Under the pieces are notes generated by a model, which saw only the letters and a list, made by a program, of their open reading frames with translations, had not been told where the DNA came from and ran no database searches. From NCBI RefSeq assembly GCF_000378085.1, contig NZ_KB899222.1:1-64000 (forward strand): a stretch of 64,000 nucleotides of DNA. Direction: 5' to 3'. The position numbers were made by a program, and so were the translations under genes. This DNA comes from Hoylesella loescheii DSM 19665 = JCM 12249 = ATCC 15930 (GTDB lineage: Bacteria > Bacteroidota > Bacteroidia > Bacteroidales > Bacteroidaceae). Each line of letters starts with the position of its first letter. Positions within the stretch are counted from its first letter, which is position 1. Shown here in pieces: positions 16,664 through 25,172 of this stretch.

Positions 16664-19414
16664 TTACTTAGTTAGTTCATATCTTATAGTTGCTCCATTC
16701 TTCAGGTCATCATAAGTAATGATGCCGTCAGGACAGCTCTTGCCGTTCACTTTCACCTCTTTTATATAGATGTTCTTATCGGTGCGGTTAGGCGCGCTTA
16801 TCTCAATGTTGCCGTTTGCCCGTTGTATGGTCACTCGTTTAAACAAAGGCGAATTGAGATAGTAGATGTTTTGCCCTGCGTTGGGGAAGAAACCCATAGC
16901 CGAGAAAAGCCACCACGAAGACATGGCACCGCTATCGTCGTTGCCGGGCATAGAATACTCGCCGAAAAGATTTTCCAATACGTGGTTCACCCAATAGCAA
17001 GTGAGGTCCATTCGCCCTGCATGGTTGAAGAGGCGCGTTGTAAGGAACGATGGCTCATTGGCCAACTCCAACAGGCTATTTCTGAAACCGTAGTCCAGTT
17101 TCTTGGCAAACTGCTCTTTGCCACCATTCAATTCGATGAGCTTATCTATGTCGTGGGGCACAAAGAAAGAATAAGTCCAAGCGTTGGCTTCATAAAAATA
17201 GCGTTTCCACGAACCCCAAAAGTAGGTGGCATCTATGTCTATCCACTTTCCATCCTTGTCTCTGGGACAAACAAAGCCCTTAAAGCCCTTGCTTTCTAAG
17301 TTGGCATTCCACATGTTCACCCAGCGTTTTGAGCGTTCCAGATATTTCTTGTAATCGCATTCGTGGCCCAATTTCTTGGCTGCTAATGCCATGCAGTAGT
17401 CGTTATAGGAGTATTCCAAGGCGGTAGACTGAGCCATCACGCCACCAGGAAGCCATCCGTTCTGCCGATAGAACAGCGAATCGTTTTGGCCTAGTCCCTT
17501 TTCGCCCACCATTAACGGAGCTGCACGGCGCTCGTGATCGGCACTGAACTTCAAATATTTGTAAGCTTCCGCCTTGTCAAAGCCCTTAATGTCTTTAATA
17601 ATAGCATCGGCCACGATGTTGTCAACATCGTTTCCTCCTTGTTCTTCAGCCATATCGTTACCTGCGATATAAGCATCTTTCACCTTTCCGTTCACCTTAA
17701 AGCGGTTAACAAAAGCCTGAACGTTACGCCCCACCACGTCGGGTTCGATGATAGTGAGCAGTGGGAAGAGCGTGCGCCACGTGTCCCACACGGCGAAATG
17801 GTCGTCCCATAGTTCCATGTTTCCAAATGCGGGAAACTCGTTCGTACGGTTTCGGGGCATCAGCAAGCAGTGATACAAGGCCGAATAAAATTGCTTCATC
17901 CTCACGGCAGGGGCTTCGTCTACTACGATGTCGCTCAATATGCGGTTCCATTTGTCCTCACCACGCTTCTTCGTTGCCTCGAAATCCCACCCTGGAATTT
18001 CGGCAGCGAGATACTTCTTGGCCTGTTCAACACTGTTAAACGATATGGCTATCTTGAGCTTAACCACCTCGCCATTGTTCGTGTAGTATGTAAAGTAGCT
18101 ACCAATACGGTCTTCTCCTTTGGTAAGCTCAGCCTTCTTGGCACCTTGTTGCAGTGTTCCGTTTTTCCATACGCCAAACGATCGAGGCTTCTTATCTAGC
18201 TGAGCGGTGAAATACAGCTTGTAAAAACCACCGCTGAAACCTCCTTCGTATTCAATCATACCCGAAAACTTGTCGCCTTCGTCACTGTCTATGCTCACGT
18301 TGTTTGCCTTAACCGTTCCGCCGATATATTTGGCAATGTCGCGTGTAAGGCTGTGGGTTACGTCCATGGCTATGTTCGCCTCGGGCGTTTGTGGGAAAGT
18401 GAAGCGGTAAATGGCGGCATGTTCGGTTGGCGTTAGTTCGGTAACGATACCATACCTATCTAATTTTGCCCTATAATAGTTGGGCTTAGCCACCTCGTCA
18501 CTTGCTGGCGAGTCGTGTTCGGTTTCGCCAATGCTAAGCCCCACTTGAGGCGAAAGCAAGAAATGGCCATACTTTCCCCATCCCGTTCCACTAACATGCA
18601 GCTGCCCGAAGCCACGTATTGGCTGATTAGGCGCATATCCGTCGTGTTCGCCTTCTGGTGTTTGGGGCGACGGATTGATAGAACCGAACGGCATTTGCGG
18701 ACCGATTACGCAATTGCTTCCATTAGCATCGATAACCCCCACCCTATTGTCTACAAACGACATCAGGGCGTATATCTTTTTCTTACCCTCTGTATGCAGG
18801 TAGCGTGGCTTAACCATAGCACCCCATTTGCCTATTGGCTCGATGCGCGAGGGTTGTCCTGCACCCCTCGTCCACACCTGAAACTCCATCAAACGCACAG
18901 CGTCGTCTTTGGCTTCTTCGGGCACAAGGAAGCGAACTAAACGCACTTCTTTCCAGTCAACATCGTAAATGCGTTGGTTTTGGGTATTTGTTGTCTCTGT
19001 AATTCGGTCGGTCCAGTGTTGCCCGTCGGCACTGGTTTGCACCTTATAGATATTGTTAGGATCCCAATGCTCCCAAATCAAGCAAACCTTACGCACATTG
19101 TAATCTTTCTGAAGGTCGTAAAGCAACCACTTGTTTGGCGAACTATTGTCGCACCATTTGGTTTGTCCATTTCCATCGCAAGCCATTTCGGGCGTCTCGC
19201 TTTGGTTGACGAAAGCCGACGCGCTCACATCAATCTCTTTCGACAAGGCGATGTTGCGCATAACAGTATCTATGCTTGCGGGTTGTACCTGCTTTGTTAC
19301 GGCCACCTTTTTACGCTTTGTGCGCGTGTTGTCGGCAGGCCAATTCGCCCTTACCATCGCTTGCATGGCGATGGCCACAAACAACAGGGCCGGTAATAAT
19401 GCATGTTTTCTCAT
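16664..19414 (-). CDS. GH92 alpha-mannosidase with N-terminal F5/8C domain
   Basis: A second exo-alpha-mannosidase of the same locus, with its own binding module. The start at 19414 gives the signal peptide MRKHALLPALLFVAIAMQAM. The longer in-frame form from 19501 adds 29 residues without signal character. Residues about 40-165 form an F5/8 type C domain (TPEMACDGNGQTKWCDNSS, PNKWLLYDLQKDYNVRKV, VRLMEFQVW). The GH92 core follows: MPFGSINPSPQTP, QPIRGFGQLHVSGTG, FAVWDTWRTLFPL, QSTALEYSYNDY, FYEANAWTYSFFVPHD with the probable catalytic Glu, and MPGNDDSGAMSSW. It is the first gene of the locus, with a promoter box at 19603-19610. Confidence 0.92.
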   Translation of the reverse strand: MRKHALLPALLFVAIAMQAMVRANWPADNTRTKRKKVAVTKQVQPASIDTVMRNIALSKEIDVSASAFVNQSETPEMACDGNGQTKWCDNSSPNKWLLYDLQKDYNVRKVCLIWEHWDPNNIYKVQTSADGQHWTDRITETTNTQNQRIYDVDWKEVRLVRFLVPEEAKDDAVRLMEFQVWTRGAGQPSRIEPIGKWGAMVKPRYLHTEGKKKIYALMSFVDNRVGVIDANGSNCVIGPQMPFGSINPSPQTPEGEHDGYAPNQPIRGFGQLHVSGTGWGKYGHFLLSPQVGLSIGETEHDSPASDEVAKPNYYRAKLDRYGIVTELTPTEHAAIYRFTFPQTPEANIAMDVTHSLTRDIAKYIGGTVKANNVSIDSDEGDKFSGMIEYEGGFSGGFYKLYFTAQLDKKPRSFGVWKNGTLQQGAKKAELTKGEDRIGSYFTYYTNNGEVVKLKIAISFNSVEQAKKYLAAEIPGWDFEATKKRGEDKWNRILSDIVVDEAPAVRMKQFYSALYHCLLMPRNRTNEFPAFGNMELWDDHFAVWDTWRTLFPLLTIIEPDVVGRNVQAFVNRFKVNGKVKDAYIAGNDMAEEQGGNDVDNIVADAIIKDIKGFDKAEAYKYLKFSADHERRAAPLMVGEKGLGQNDSLFYRQNGWLPGGVMAQSTALEYSYNDYCMALAAKKLGHECDYKKYLERSKRWVNMWNANLESKGFKGFVCPRDKDGKWIDIDATYFWGSWKRYFYEANAWTYSFFVPHDIDKLIELNGGKEQFAKKLDYGFRNSLLELANEPSFLTTRLFNHAGRMDLTCYWVNHVLENLFGEYSMPGNDDSGAMSSWWLFSAMGFFPNAGQNIYYLNSPLFKRVTIQRANGNIEISAPNRTDKNIYIKEVKVNGKSCPDGIITYDDLKNGATIRYELTK

Positions 19415-19602
19415 CTGTCTAATAGGTATATATATTGTTATAGTTAATCTATCTTTACACTTATTGCAAGGTTTAGGCAAGGCGGAGCAGTTTAACGGCA
19501 ACTATTCATTTTGCTACTTATTTAGCTTCACATGGAATAAATAGGTCGCTACAGCGCACATTTTGTCATAATTAGGCAATAAAGGGTCGATTATTATGTG
19601 CA

Positions 19603-19610
19603 CAAAGTTA
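19603..19610 (-). promoter_or_regulatory. -7 promoter box of the mannoside locus
   Basis: The minus strand reads TAACTTTG, a perfect TAnnTTTG box, about 190 bases upstream of the GH92 start at 19414. No -33 TTTG at 19-21 bases, which fits a promoter that needs an activator. This would give a long leader. Confidence 0.55.
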
Positions 19611-19925
19611 TGAATAATATAGTAAATCTTTGTACACTATGTTATCAATATTTAATACTTTCTTGCATTATCGCATTTTCTTTTTAGTAACTTGGGCCGT
19701 AATACAGCATCTTTTGCCCTTTCTCCCCTTCACCATTCCAACATAAGCACAGGCAATCTTGACAGAAGGACATAAGAACATGCCGTAAGAAACAAACAAC
19801 ATGAACTGATGAACAGTATCTTTTCACCTTCTCATTTCTTCCTCCTTCCACTCTTTAAACCATCTTTTCACCCTTTCAATTTTCAACTTTTCAAACTCAC
19901 CTAAAATGCTCTTGTAACCTATTCA

Positions 19926-20000
19926 TTACGCGAGTTCGGGATAAGAGATGTTCGCTATGTTAACTACCGCTGCGCGGTTGTTGGCGAGAAAGCCATTCCG
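19926..20000. repeat. Truncated 128-bp hairpin element, left end of composite B
   Basis: Intact terminal repeat TTACGCGAGTTCGGGATAAG and the hairpin region ACTACCGCTGCGCGGTTGTTGGC. The inner part is missing. Confidence 0.75.
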
Positions 20001-20094
20001 TCATTCGCATTTTCATCATTCCGAGAATGCACTTTCTAAGCCCTGATTATGCATTATTAGATTAATCGCTGTGTTACATGTGTTTTGGACGGCT

Positions 20095-20182
20095 GTTCCA
20101 TGTTAGCTGGAATGCTGTTCCAGTTGAATTGGAACACTGTTCCAACTTAGCTGGAACAGGAGTCCAACTTAACTGTAACACG
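20095..20182. repeat. 22-bp palindrome array, copy in composite B
   Basis: GTTCCA begins at 20095, 20117 and 20139, and AGTCCA at 20161, an exact 22-bp spacing identical to the array at 5234. Confidence 0.85.
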
Positions 20183-20495
20183 GCGAGAGCTTAAAAAGCT
20201 CACTACAAGGGCTTATCTGGTGAGGCGTGAAAGATGGCATTTGGAGGTAGGAAGGGTGAATTGGTGGTGGTGATAGGCTGTGGAACGAACCGGCTAGATA
20301 GTGCCAAGCTAGCATCAGACTTTACGTGAATTTGGGATTACATGTTAAATGGAACTTTATTCCAAATAACAAGCAACAGCCGTACAAAACAGGTGGAACA
20401 TTTCGATAGGCCTTCCAACACATCTCAAGAGCATATCTATCGAGTTGCGAACATTATCTTCCTTGCGTGCGAACGCTATGCCAACGCGCCCAAAC

Positions 20496-20536
20496 AAAAA
20501 CATCCCCCAAGCGCACTTACCGTGCGTTGGGGGATG
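20496..20536 (-). terminator. Rho-independent terminator of mdh
   Basis: On the minus strand CATCCCCCAACGCAC pairs with GTGCGCTTGGGGGATG (20501-20536) around a GGTAA-like loop, followed by TTTTTGTTTG. It lies 26 bases after the mdh stop. Confidence 0.93.
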
Positions 20537-20561
20537 CATGCGTTAGCTTTTCAGCCCTAAC

Positions 20562-21563
20562 TTACTTCAAGTTGGGGTTGATTTCGTGCCACTTTTCTAC
20601 TGGAGGAAGCACGCCAAGGGCGATAACCTCTTCGCGCATCTTCACCAAGTGTTCGTAGCTCTTCTTCAATTCAGCCATTTCCTCGGGTGTGCCAACAACT
20701 TCTTCGTAGGCAGAACCTTTCTCGGTGATGCTCACTTCCATAGCCATCATGATGTGGTCGATGCCTGCGAATGACACGTAACGACCTGCGGGCCATGCAA
20801 ATTCTTCGCCACCCATAGCGGCTTCAATCATCTTAACCGATACGTAAGAGGGGCTTTGGAACGAGCTGCGACCACGAAGCTTGATGATGTTAGAACCACC
20901 TTGCACCGTCTTCTGCTTGATTTCGGCCCATTTCTCGGCGCTGAGCTTCGGCGTGCCGATAAGGTCGAGCAGCGGCGTGCCTTGTACCTTGGCCGTAGAA
21001 GCAAACACAGCCATAGACTCGCCATGACCTCCGTAGGTGCGGCAACCCGTTACTTCGCTCTGGGGAACACCGAAATGCTTAGCCAATTCGCTTTGTAGAC
21101 GGATGGAGTCGAGGGCTGCAAGCGTTGAAACTTGCGAGGGTTTGAGGCCCGACCAGATGAGGGTTACCAAGCCCGTGATGTCTGCGGGGTTGAAGATGAT
21201 AACCACATGCTTCACGTCGGGGCAGTAAGCCTTGATGTCTTTACCCAGTTGTTCGGCCACGGTAGCATTGCCTTTGAGCAGGTCTTCACGTGTCATGCCT
21301 TCCTTACGGGGAGCTCCACCCGACGAGATGATGTACTTAGCGCCCTTGAAAGCTTCCTTAACGTCGGTGGTGTAGGTGAAGTTCACGTCCTCGAAACCGC
21401 AGTGACGCATTTCTTCAGTTACACCAGCCAAACCCGGTTCGTACACGTCGTACAGACAAATGTTAGGGGTAAGACCAAGCATGGCAGCCGTTTGGGCCAT
21501 GTTCGAACCAATCATGCCGGCAGCACCGACAATAACTAGTTTCTCATCTGTTAGAAATTCCAT
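20562..21563 (-). CDS. mdh: Malate dehydrogenase
   Basis: Interconverts malate and oxaloacetate with NAD(H), part of the reductive branch to succinate in Bacteroidales. The N-terminal Rossmann motif VGAAGMIGSNMAQ spans residues 12-24. The substrate-binding region includes IISSGGAPRKEGMTR (79-93), IFNPADITG with its Asn, and the catalytic His in RTYGGHGESM (about 186-195). At 333 residues it matches the Bacteroidetes form. It stands alone, with a promoter box upstream and a strong terminator. Confidence 0.95.
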   Translation of the reverse strand: MEFLTDEKLVIVGAAGMIGSNMAQTAAMLGLTPNICLYDVYEPGLAGVTEEMRHCGFEDVNFTYTTDVKEAFKGAKYIISSGGAPRKEGMTREDLLKGNATVAEQLGKDIKAYCPDVKHVVIIFNPADITGLVTLIWSGLKPSQVSTLAALDSIRLQSELAKHFGVPQSEVTGCRTYGGHGESMAVFASTAKVQGTPLLDLIGTPKLSAEKWAEIKQKTVQGGSNIIKLRGRSSFQSPSYVSVKMIEAAMGGEEFAWPAGRYVSFAGIDHIMMAMEVSITEKGSAYEEVVGTPEEMAELKKSYEHLVKMREEVIALGVLPPVEKWHEINPNLK

Positions 21564-21611
21564 AATTGTTATTTGATTTTTGATTAAAGTAACTTCGTTT
21601 TATTATTAGGG

Positions 21612-21619
21612 CAAAGGTA
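21612..21619 (-). promoter_or_regulatory. -7 promoter box of mdh
   Basis: Minus strand TACCTTTG, matching TAnnTTTG, about 49 bases before the mdh start codon. -33 not evident. Confidence 0.5.
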
Positions 21620-21851
21620 GCAAAAAAAAATGATAAGGCATGCACCTTAGAAGGCCTTTAATTTGTTATATTTTTAAAACAAACACGCTTTTTGTTACCT
21701 ATGGTTGACAAAACTGGTGACAAAGGCCATGTTTTTCATATTTATTTCATAACTTAGCCCCGAGCCAACGACATGCTGCTCGACGGAATGCAGTATGCAA
21801 ACGGGGACGCAACACAACAATATAACATGACAGAAACTAAAAGCACTAGAT

Positions 21852-23648
21852 ATGAAAACAATCGAACAACGGCTTGACGACTTGCGCCAACTGATGCGCA
21901 GGGAGCATTTGGGCGCCTTCATCTTTCCAAGCACCGACCCCCATTCGGGTGAATATGTACCCGAACATTGGAAAGGACGCGAATGGATTTCGGGTTTCAA
22001 CGGCTCGGCAGGCACTGCCGTGGTGACGCTAGACGATGCTGCCGTGTGGACCGATTCGCGTTACTTCATCGCCGCCGAAGAGCAATTAAAGGGCACGGAA
22101 TTTAAGCTGATGAAGGGCGGACTGCCCCAAACGCCGTCTGTAGCTGAGTGGCTGGCCGACAAGTTGCGCCATACCGACAACACCGAGGTGGGACTAGACG
22201 GTATGGTTAACACACTGAGTGAGGTAAACGCACTAAAAGCGGAGTTGAGAAAGCTGGGCGGACTGACACTAAGAACCAACCTCGACCCACTGAAAACGAT
22301 ATGGACCGACCGCCCTGAGATTCCCACCAACAGCGTTGAATTGCAGCCTTTGGAACTGGCTGGCGAAGAAACGCGCCACAAGATAGACCGCATACGTAAG
22401 GCTTTACGCGCCGTGCATGCCGACGGAACGCTGGTAAGCACGCTCGACGATGTGGCTTGGGCACTTAACCTTCGTGGTTCTGATGTGCAATGCAATCCTG
22501 TTTTTGTGGCTTATTTGCTTATCGAACAAAATCGCTCTACACTATATATTAATAAGGAGAAGCTAACTAACGAGGTGGCCGAATACCTGAAATCGCAGCA
22601 AATAGAGGTGGCCGAATATGGCGATGTGACAAAGGGGCTGGAGCGTTATGCCGAATACAACATCCTGTTAGACCCCAATACAACCAACTATACGCTTGCG
22701 CAGAAGGTCAGATGTCAAGAGGTTGTAACGCTTCCTTCACCTGTTCCTGCATTGAAAGCTGTGAAAAACGAGGCCGAGATACGTGGTTTTCGCAATGCGA
22801 TGCTGAAAGACGGCATCGCAATGGTGAAGTTCTTGAAGTGGCTGAAGCCTGCAGTGGCAGCGGGAAAGGAAACGGAAATAAGTCTGGACGAGAAGCTAAC
22901 GTCGTTCAGGGCCGAACAACCGCTATTCCGTGGAAAATCGTTTGAGACCATTGTTGGTTACGAAGCGCATGGGGCCATCGTGCATTACGAGGCTACGCCA
23001 CAAACGAACATACCCGTAAAGCCACGTGGATTGGTGCTGATTGACAGTGGTGCGCAATATCAAGACGGAACTACCGACATCACCCGAACCATCGCCTTGG
23101 GCGAAACAACGCTCGATCAGCGCACGGCCTATACGCTGGTGTTGAAGGGATTTATCAACTTTGCGATGTTGAAATTCCCCGACGGCGCAACGGGCACACA
23201 GCTAGACGCCACAGCCCGCTTACCTCTTTGGCGCGAGGGCATGAACTTCTTGCATGGCACGGGTCATGGCGTGGGGGCTTACCTCAACGTGCACGAAGGG
23301 CCACAGCAAGTTAGAATGCAATGGCGGCCTGCGCCTTTCCACGCCGGAATGACCATCACCGACGAGCCAGGACTGTATATCGAGGGCGAATATGGCATCA
23401 GAATAGAGAATACTTTGCTCACCATTCCCTATCGCTCTACCGACTTTGGCGAGTTTTTACAATTCTCTTCACTAACGCTTTGCCCCATAGACACCACTCC
23501 AATTGTGATTTCTATGCTCTCGGCGGAAGAGATTGCATGGCTTAACGACTATCATCGCCTAGTGTACACCACGCTTACACCGCATCTTGACCGTGAACAT
23601 ACGGCATGGCTGAAAGAAGCAACGAAGCCGTTGGAGATGGGAAGATAA
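21852..23648 (+). CDS. Xaa-Pro aminopeptidase (peptidase family M24B)
   Basis: A metallopeptidase that removes N-terminal residues preceding proline. At 598 residues it is the three-domain form (two creatinase-like N-domains at about 1-130 and 160-300, catalytic domain about 310-540, C-terminal extension). Metal ligands are visible: two Asp in LIDSGAQYQDGTTDITRT, the His in GTGHGVGAYLNVHEGP, the Glu in ITDEPGLY and the Glu in GIRIENTL. It has no signal peptide, so it is probably cytoplasmic. It is convergent with the gamma-carbonic-anhydrase-like gene, with a strong palindrome between them. Confidence 0.93.
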   Translation: MKTIEQRLDDLRQLMRREHLGAFIFPSTDPHSGEYVPEHWKGREWISGFNGSAGTAVVTLDDAAVWTDSRYFIAAEEQLKGTEFKLMKGGLPQTPSVAEWLADKLRHTDNTEVGLDGMVNTLSEVNALKAELRKLGGLTLRTNLDPLKTIWTDRPEIPTNSVELQPLELAGEETRHKIDRIRKALRAVHADGTLVSTLDDVAWALNLRGSDVQCNPVFVAYLLIEQNRSTLYINKEKLTNEVAEYLKSQQIEVAEYGDVTKGLERYAEYNILLDPNTTNYTLAQKVRCQEVVTLPSPVPALKAVKNEAEIRGFRNAMLKDGIAMVKFLKWLKPAVAAGKETEISLDEKLTSFRAEQPLFRGKSFETIVGYEAHGAIVHYEATPQTNIPVKPRGLVLIDSGAQYQDGTTDITRTIALGETTLDQRTAYTLVLKGFINFAMLKFPDGATGTQLDATARLPLWREGMNFLHGTGHGVGAYLNVHEGPQQVRMQWRPAPFHAGMTITDEPGLYIEGEYGIRIENTLLTIPYRSTDFGEFLQFSSLTLCPIDTTPIVISMLSAEEIAWLNDYHRLVYTTLTPHLDREHTAWLKEATKPLEMGR

Positions 23649-23678
23649 AAGGCGATTGACTTGATTTTACATAATCAA

Positions 23679-23730
23679 ACTAGCTTATCTAGGTAGTCCG
23701 AGACATAGCGACCTACCTAGATAAGCTAGT
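23679..23730. terminator. Perfect 18-bp inverted repeat between convergent genes
   Basis: ACTAGCTTATCTAGGTAG (23679-23696) pairs perfectly with 23713-23730 around a 16-base loop. It lies between two converging genes and probably ends both transcripts, though neither side has a T-run. Confidence 0.65.
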
Positions 23731-23793
23731 AACACAAGCGACATTAAAGATACCATGAAAGCTAGAAGGCCTAGCTAATCGATGGCATGAACC

Positions 23794-24285
23794 TTAATAC
23801 CACTTCTTTATCTCCATATAATGCTGCGCAAACTCTTCGGCTTGGCCAGGCGCGGTGTGCTTAACCAGCTTTGCAGGTACGCCTGCCCACAATTCGTTAG
23901 CACCTATCTTCGTGCCTTGCAGCACCACGGCACCAGCCGCAACCACAGCTCCTTCGCCCACTTCGGCGGCATCTAGCACCGTGGCTCCCATGCCTATGAG
24001 ACATCCGCGACGAAGCGTACAGCCGTGAACGGTGGCGTTATGCCCCACCGACACATCGTCTTCAATCACTACGGGCGTGCCATGCGACTGGTGTACGCAC
24101 GCCCCATCTTGTATGTTTACACGATTGCCGATACGTATTCCGTCTACATCGGCACGGAGAACAGCACAAAACCATACCGAACAATCGTCGCCCATGGTGA
24201 CGTCGCCCACAATGGTGGCATTCTCAGAGAAATAACAATTGTGCCCCCATTGAGGGCCTTTACCGTTTACTTGCTTAGTAAGCAT
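23794..24285 (-). CDS. Gamma-carbonic-anhydrase-like hexapeptide-repeat protein
   Basis: A left-handed beta-helix protein of the gamma-carbonic anhydrase/YrdA group. Residues 18-140 are hexapeptide repeats (ATIVGDVTMGDDCSVWF, AVVAAGAVVLQGTKIGANELWAGVPAKLV). Candidate metal-binding His residues occur in VHQSHGT, VGHNATVHG, as in the family. The 163-residue length is normal. It may be a carbonic anhydrase or an acyltransferase-like scaffold; sequence alone does not settle this. It is leftward, and the gap to the next gene upstream holds a large inverted repeat. Confidence 0.85.
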   Translation of the reverse strand: MLTKQVNGKGPQWGHNCYFSENATIVGDVTMGDDCSVWFCAVLRADVDGIRIGNRVNIQDGACVHQSHGTPVVIEDDVSVGHNATVHGCTLRRGCLIGMGATVLDAAEVGEGAVVAAGAVVLQGTKIGANELWAGVPAKLVKHTAPGQAEEFAQHYMEIKKWY

Positions 24286-24321
24286 GTGTGTGAGTTTTTG
24301 AGATTGTGAGTTTATGAGGTG

Positions 24322-24477
24322 TTAAGGGGTTAGGGAGTTAAGGAGTTAAGCCGTTACTTTGTGTGCAGAGTTACAAATCATCTTGTTGATAAACCTGCAG
24401 TCTTAGATGTTTCGAGCCTCGCTGTTTAACCAAGCTATTGGCTTAACTCCTTAACTTCCTAACTCCTTAACTCCTCA
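24322..24477. repeat. Long inverted repeat of the TTAACTCC family
   Basis: The right arm GGCTTAACTCCTTAACTTCC (from 24440, continuing to 24477) is nearly the reverse complement of 24322-24353. The arms are about 34-37 bases with about four mismatches and enclose about 85 bases. Single arms of the same family occur at 50287-50330 and 62435-62482. Confidence 0.8.
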
Positions 24478-24485
24478 TTCTATCT

Positions 24486-25172
24486 TCACCTTTCCACCAT
24501 TATCATCCTTCGATAATCCTGCACTCGGAACACGAAGCGGGTGTTGGCGGGAATCTTTTTGAGAGGTAAGCTGATGTACACGCGTTGCGAATAATGCTGC
24601 GGAACACCGTTCTGACTATGCGCGAGGTGCATATATAAGGTGTGATCGCCACCAGGAGTGGTAACAAGTGAATCGCGTACGACGCCTATTCGCTGTTTTC
24701 TATCGGGTTCGTCGGTTCGTCCCACCTTCAAGGAGAAAGCGATATTGAAGTACTTTCTGTTCTTACTAACCCACGCAGCTTCAAACGTTACGGGGTCGGT
24801 AGGCAAATTGGTGCTGTCGGAAAGCGTAACAACAGGGATGGGAACGATGCTTCGCGGATTGACGTTCTTCCCACGTTGGTCGTAATAATACAGCACGCGA
24901 TAAACACTATCGGCCTTGGTTAACGCCTTGTTGGACGTGTTCGGAGGAAACCGAAGGGTGTCGCCCTCGTCGGTTACGGCAAAAGCCAGCGTGGCATTGG
25001 TAGCCGTGTGGGCTTCGGCGAAGTGAGCTTTCAGGTACGAATTGATACCGTCGCCCGTTTCGTAGCTGTTGGTTTCACATGCAGAAAAGGTTATCAACAT
25101 CGCGAGCACAAACACGAAAGCCACGCCTATCGACAAGCCTGCGAGGCCCGATATGGGGTTACGTGGGTTCAT
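24486..25172 (-). CDS. NigD-like lipoprotein
   Basis: A probable surface or periplasmic lipoprotein resembling Bacteroidetes NigD-like proteins, whose biochemical role is not established. A long N-terminal hydrophobic segment (about 8-31) ends in the lipobox TFSAC. The body is beta-rich: an N-terminal part about 40-115 with DEGDTLRFPPNT and DSVYRVLYYYDQRGKNVNP, then PVTFEAAWVSKNRKYFNIAFSL, a typical transition of that family, and a terminal beta-sandwich. Its start codon overlaps the stop codon of the upstream acyltransferase gene (ATGA), so the two are probably translated together. The family call is moderate. Confidence 0.6.
   Translation of the reverse strand: MNPRNPISGLAGLSIGVAFVFVLAMLITFSACETNSYETGDGINSYLKAHFAEAHTATNATLAFAVTDEGDTLRFPPNTSNKALTKADSVYRVLYYYDQRGKNVNPRSIVPIPVVTLSDSTNLPTDPVTFEAAWVSKNRKYFNIAFSLKVGRTDEPDRKQRIGVVRDSLVTTPGGDHTLYMHLAHSQNGVPQHYSQRVYISLPLKKIPANTRFVFRVQDYRRMIMVER

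Larger units (their letters stand above)
19926..20343. mobile_element. Composite repeat copy B, decayed
   Basis: The left end begins TTACGCGAGTTCGGGATAAG and includes the hairpin part (19926-20000), but lacks the inner half of the 128-bp element. The core (about 20000-20324) aligns with copy A throughout, including the 22-bp array and GAGCTTAAAAAGCTCACTAC. The right end is reduced to TTTACGTGAATTTGGGAT. It is the same orientation as copy A. Confidence 0.75.
19415..20495. other. Leader of the mannoside locus and composite repeat B
   Basis: From the right: the promoter box and a leader of about 180 bases for the locus (19415-19610), AT-rich sequence without features to 19920, then a decayed composite repeat (19926-20343). 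Bases 20344-20495 show nothing clear. No gene is supported. Confidence 0.6.
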
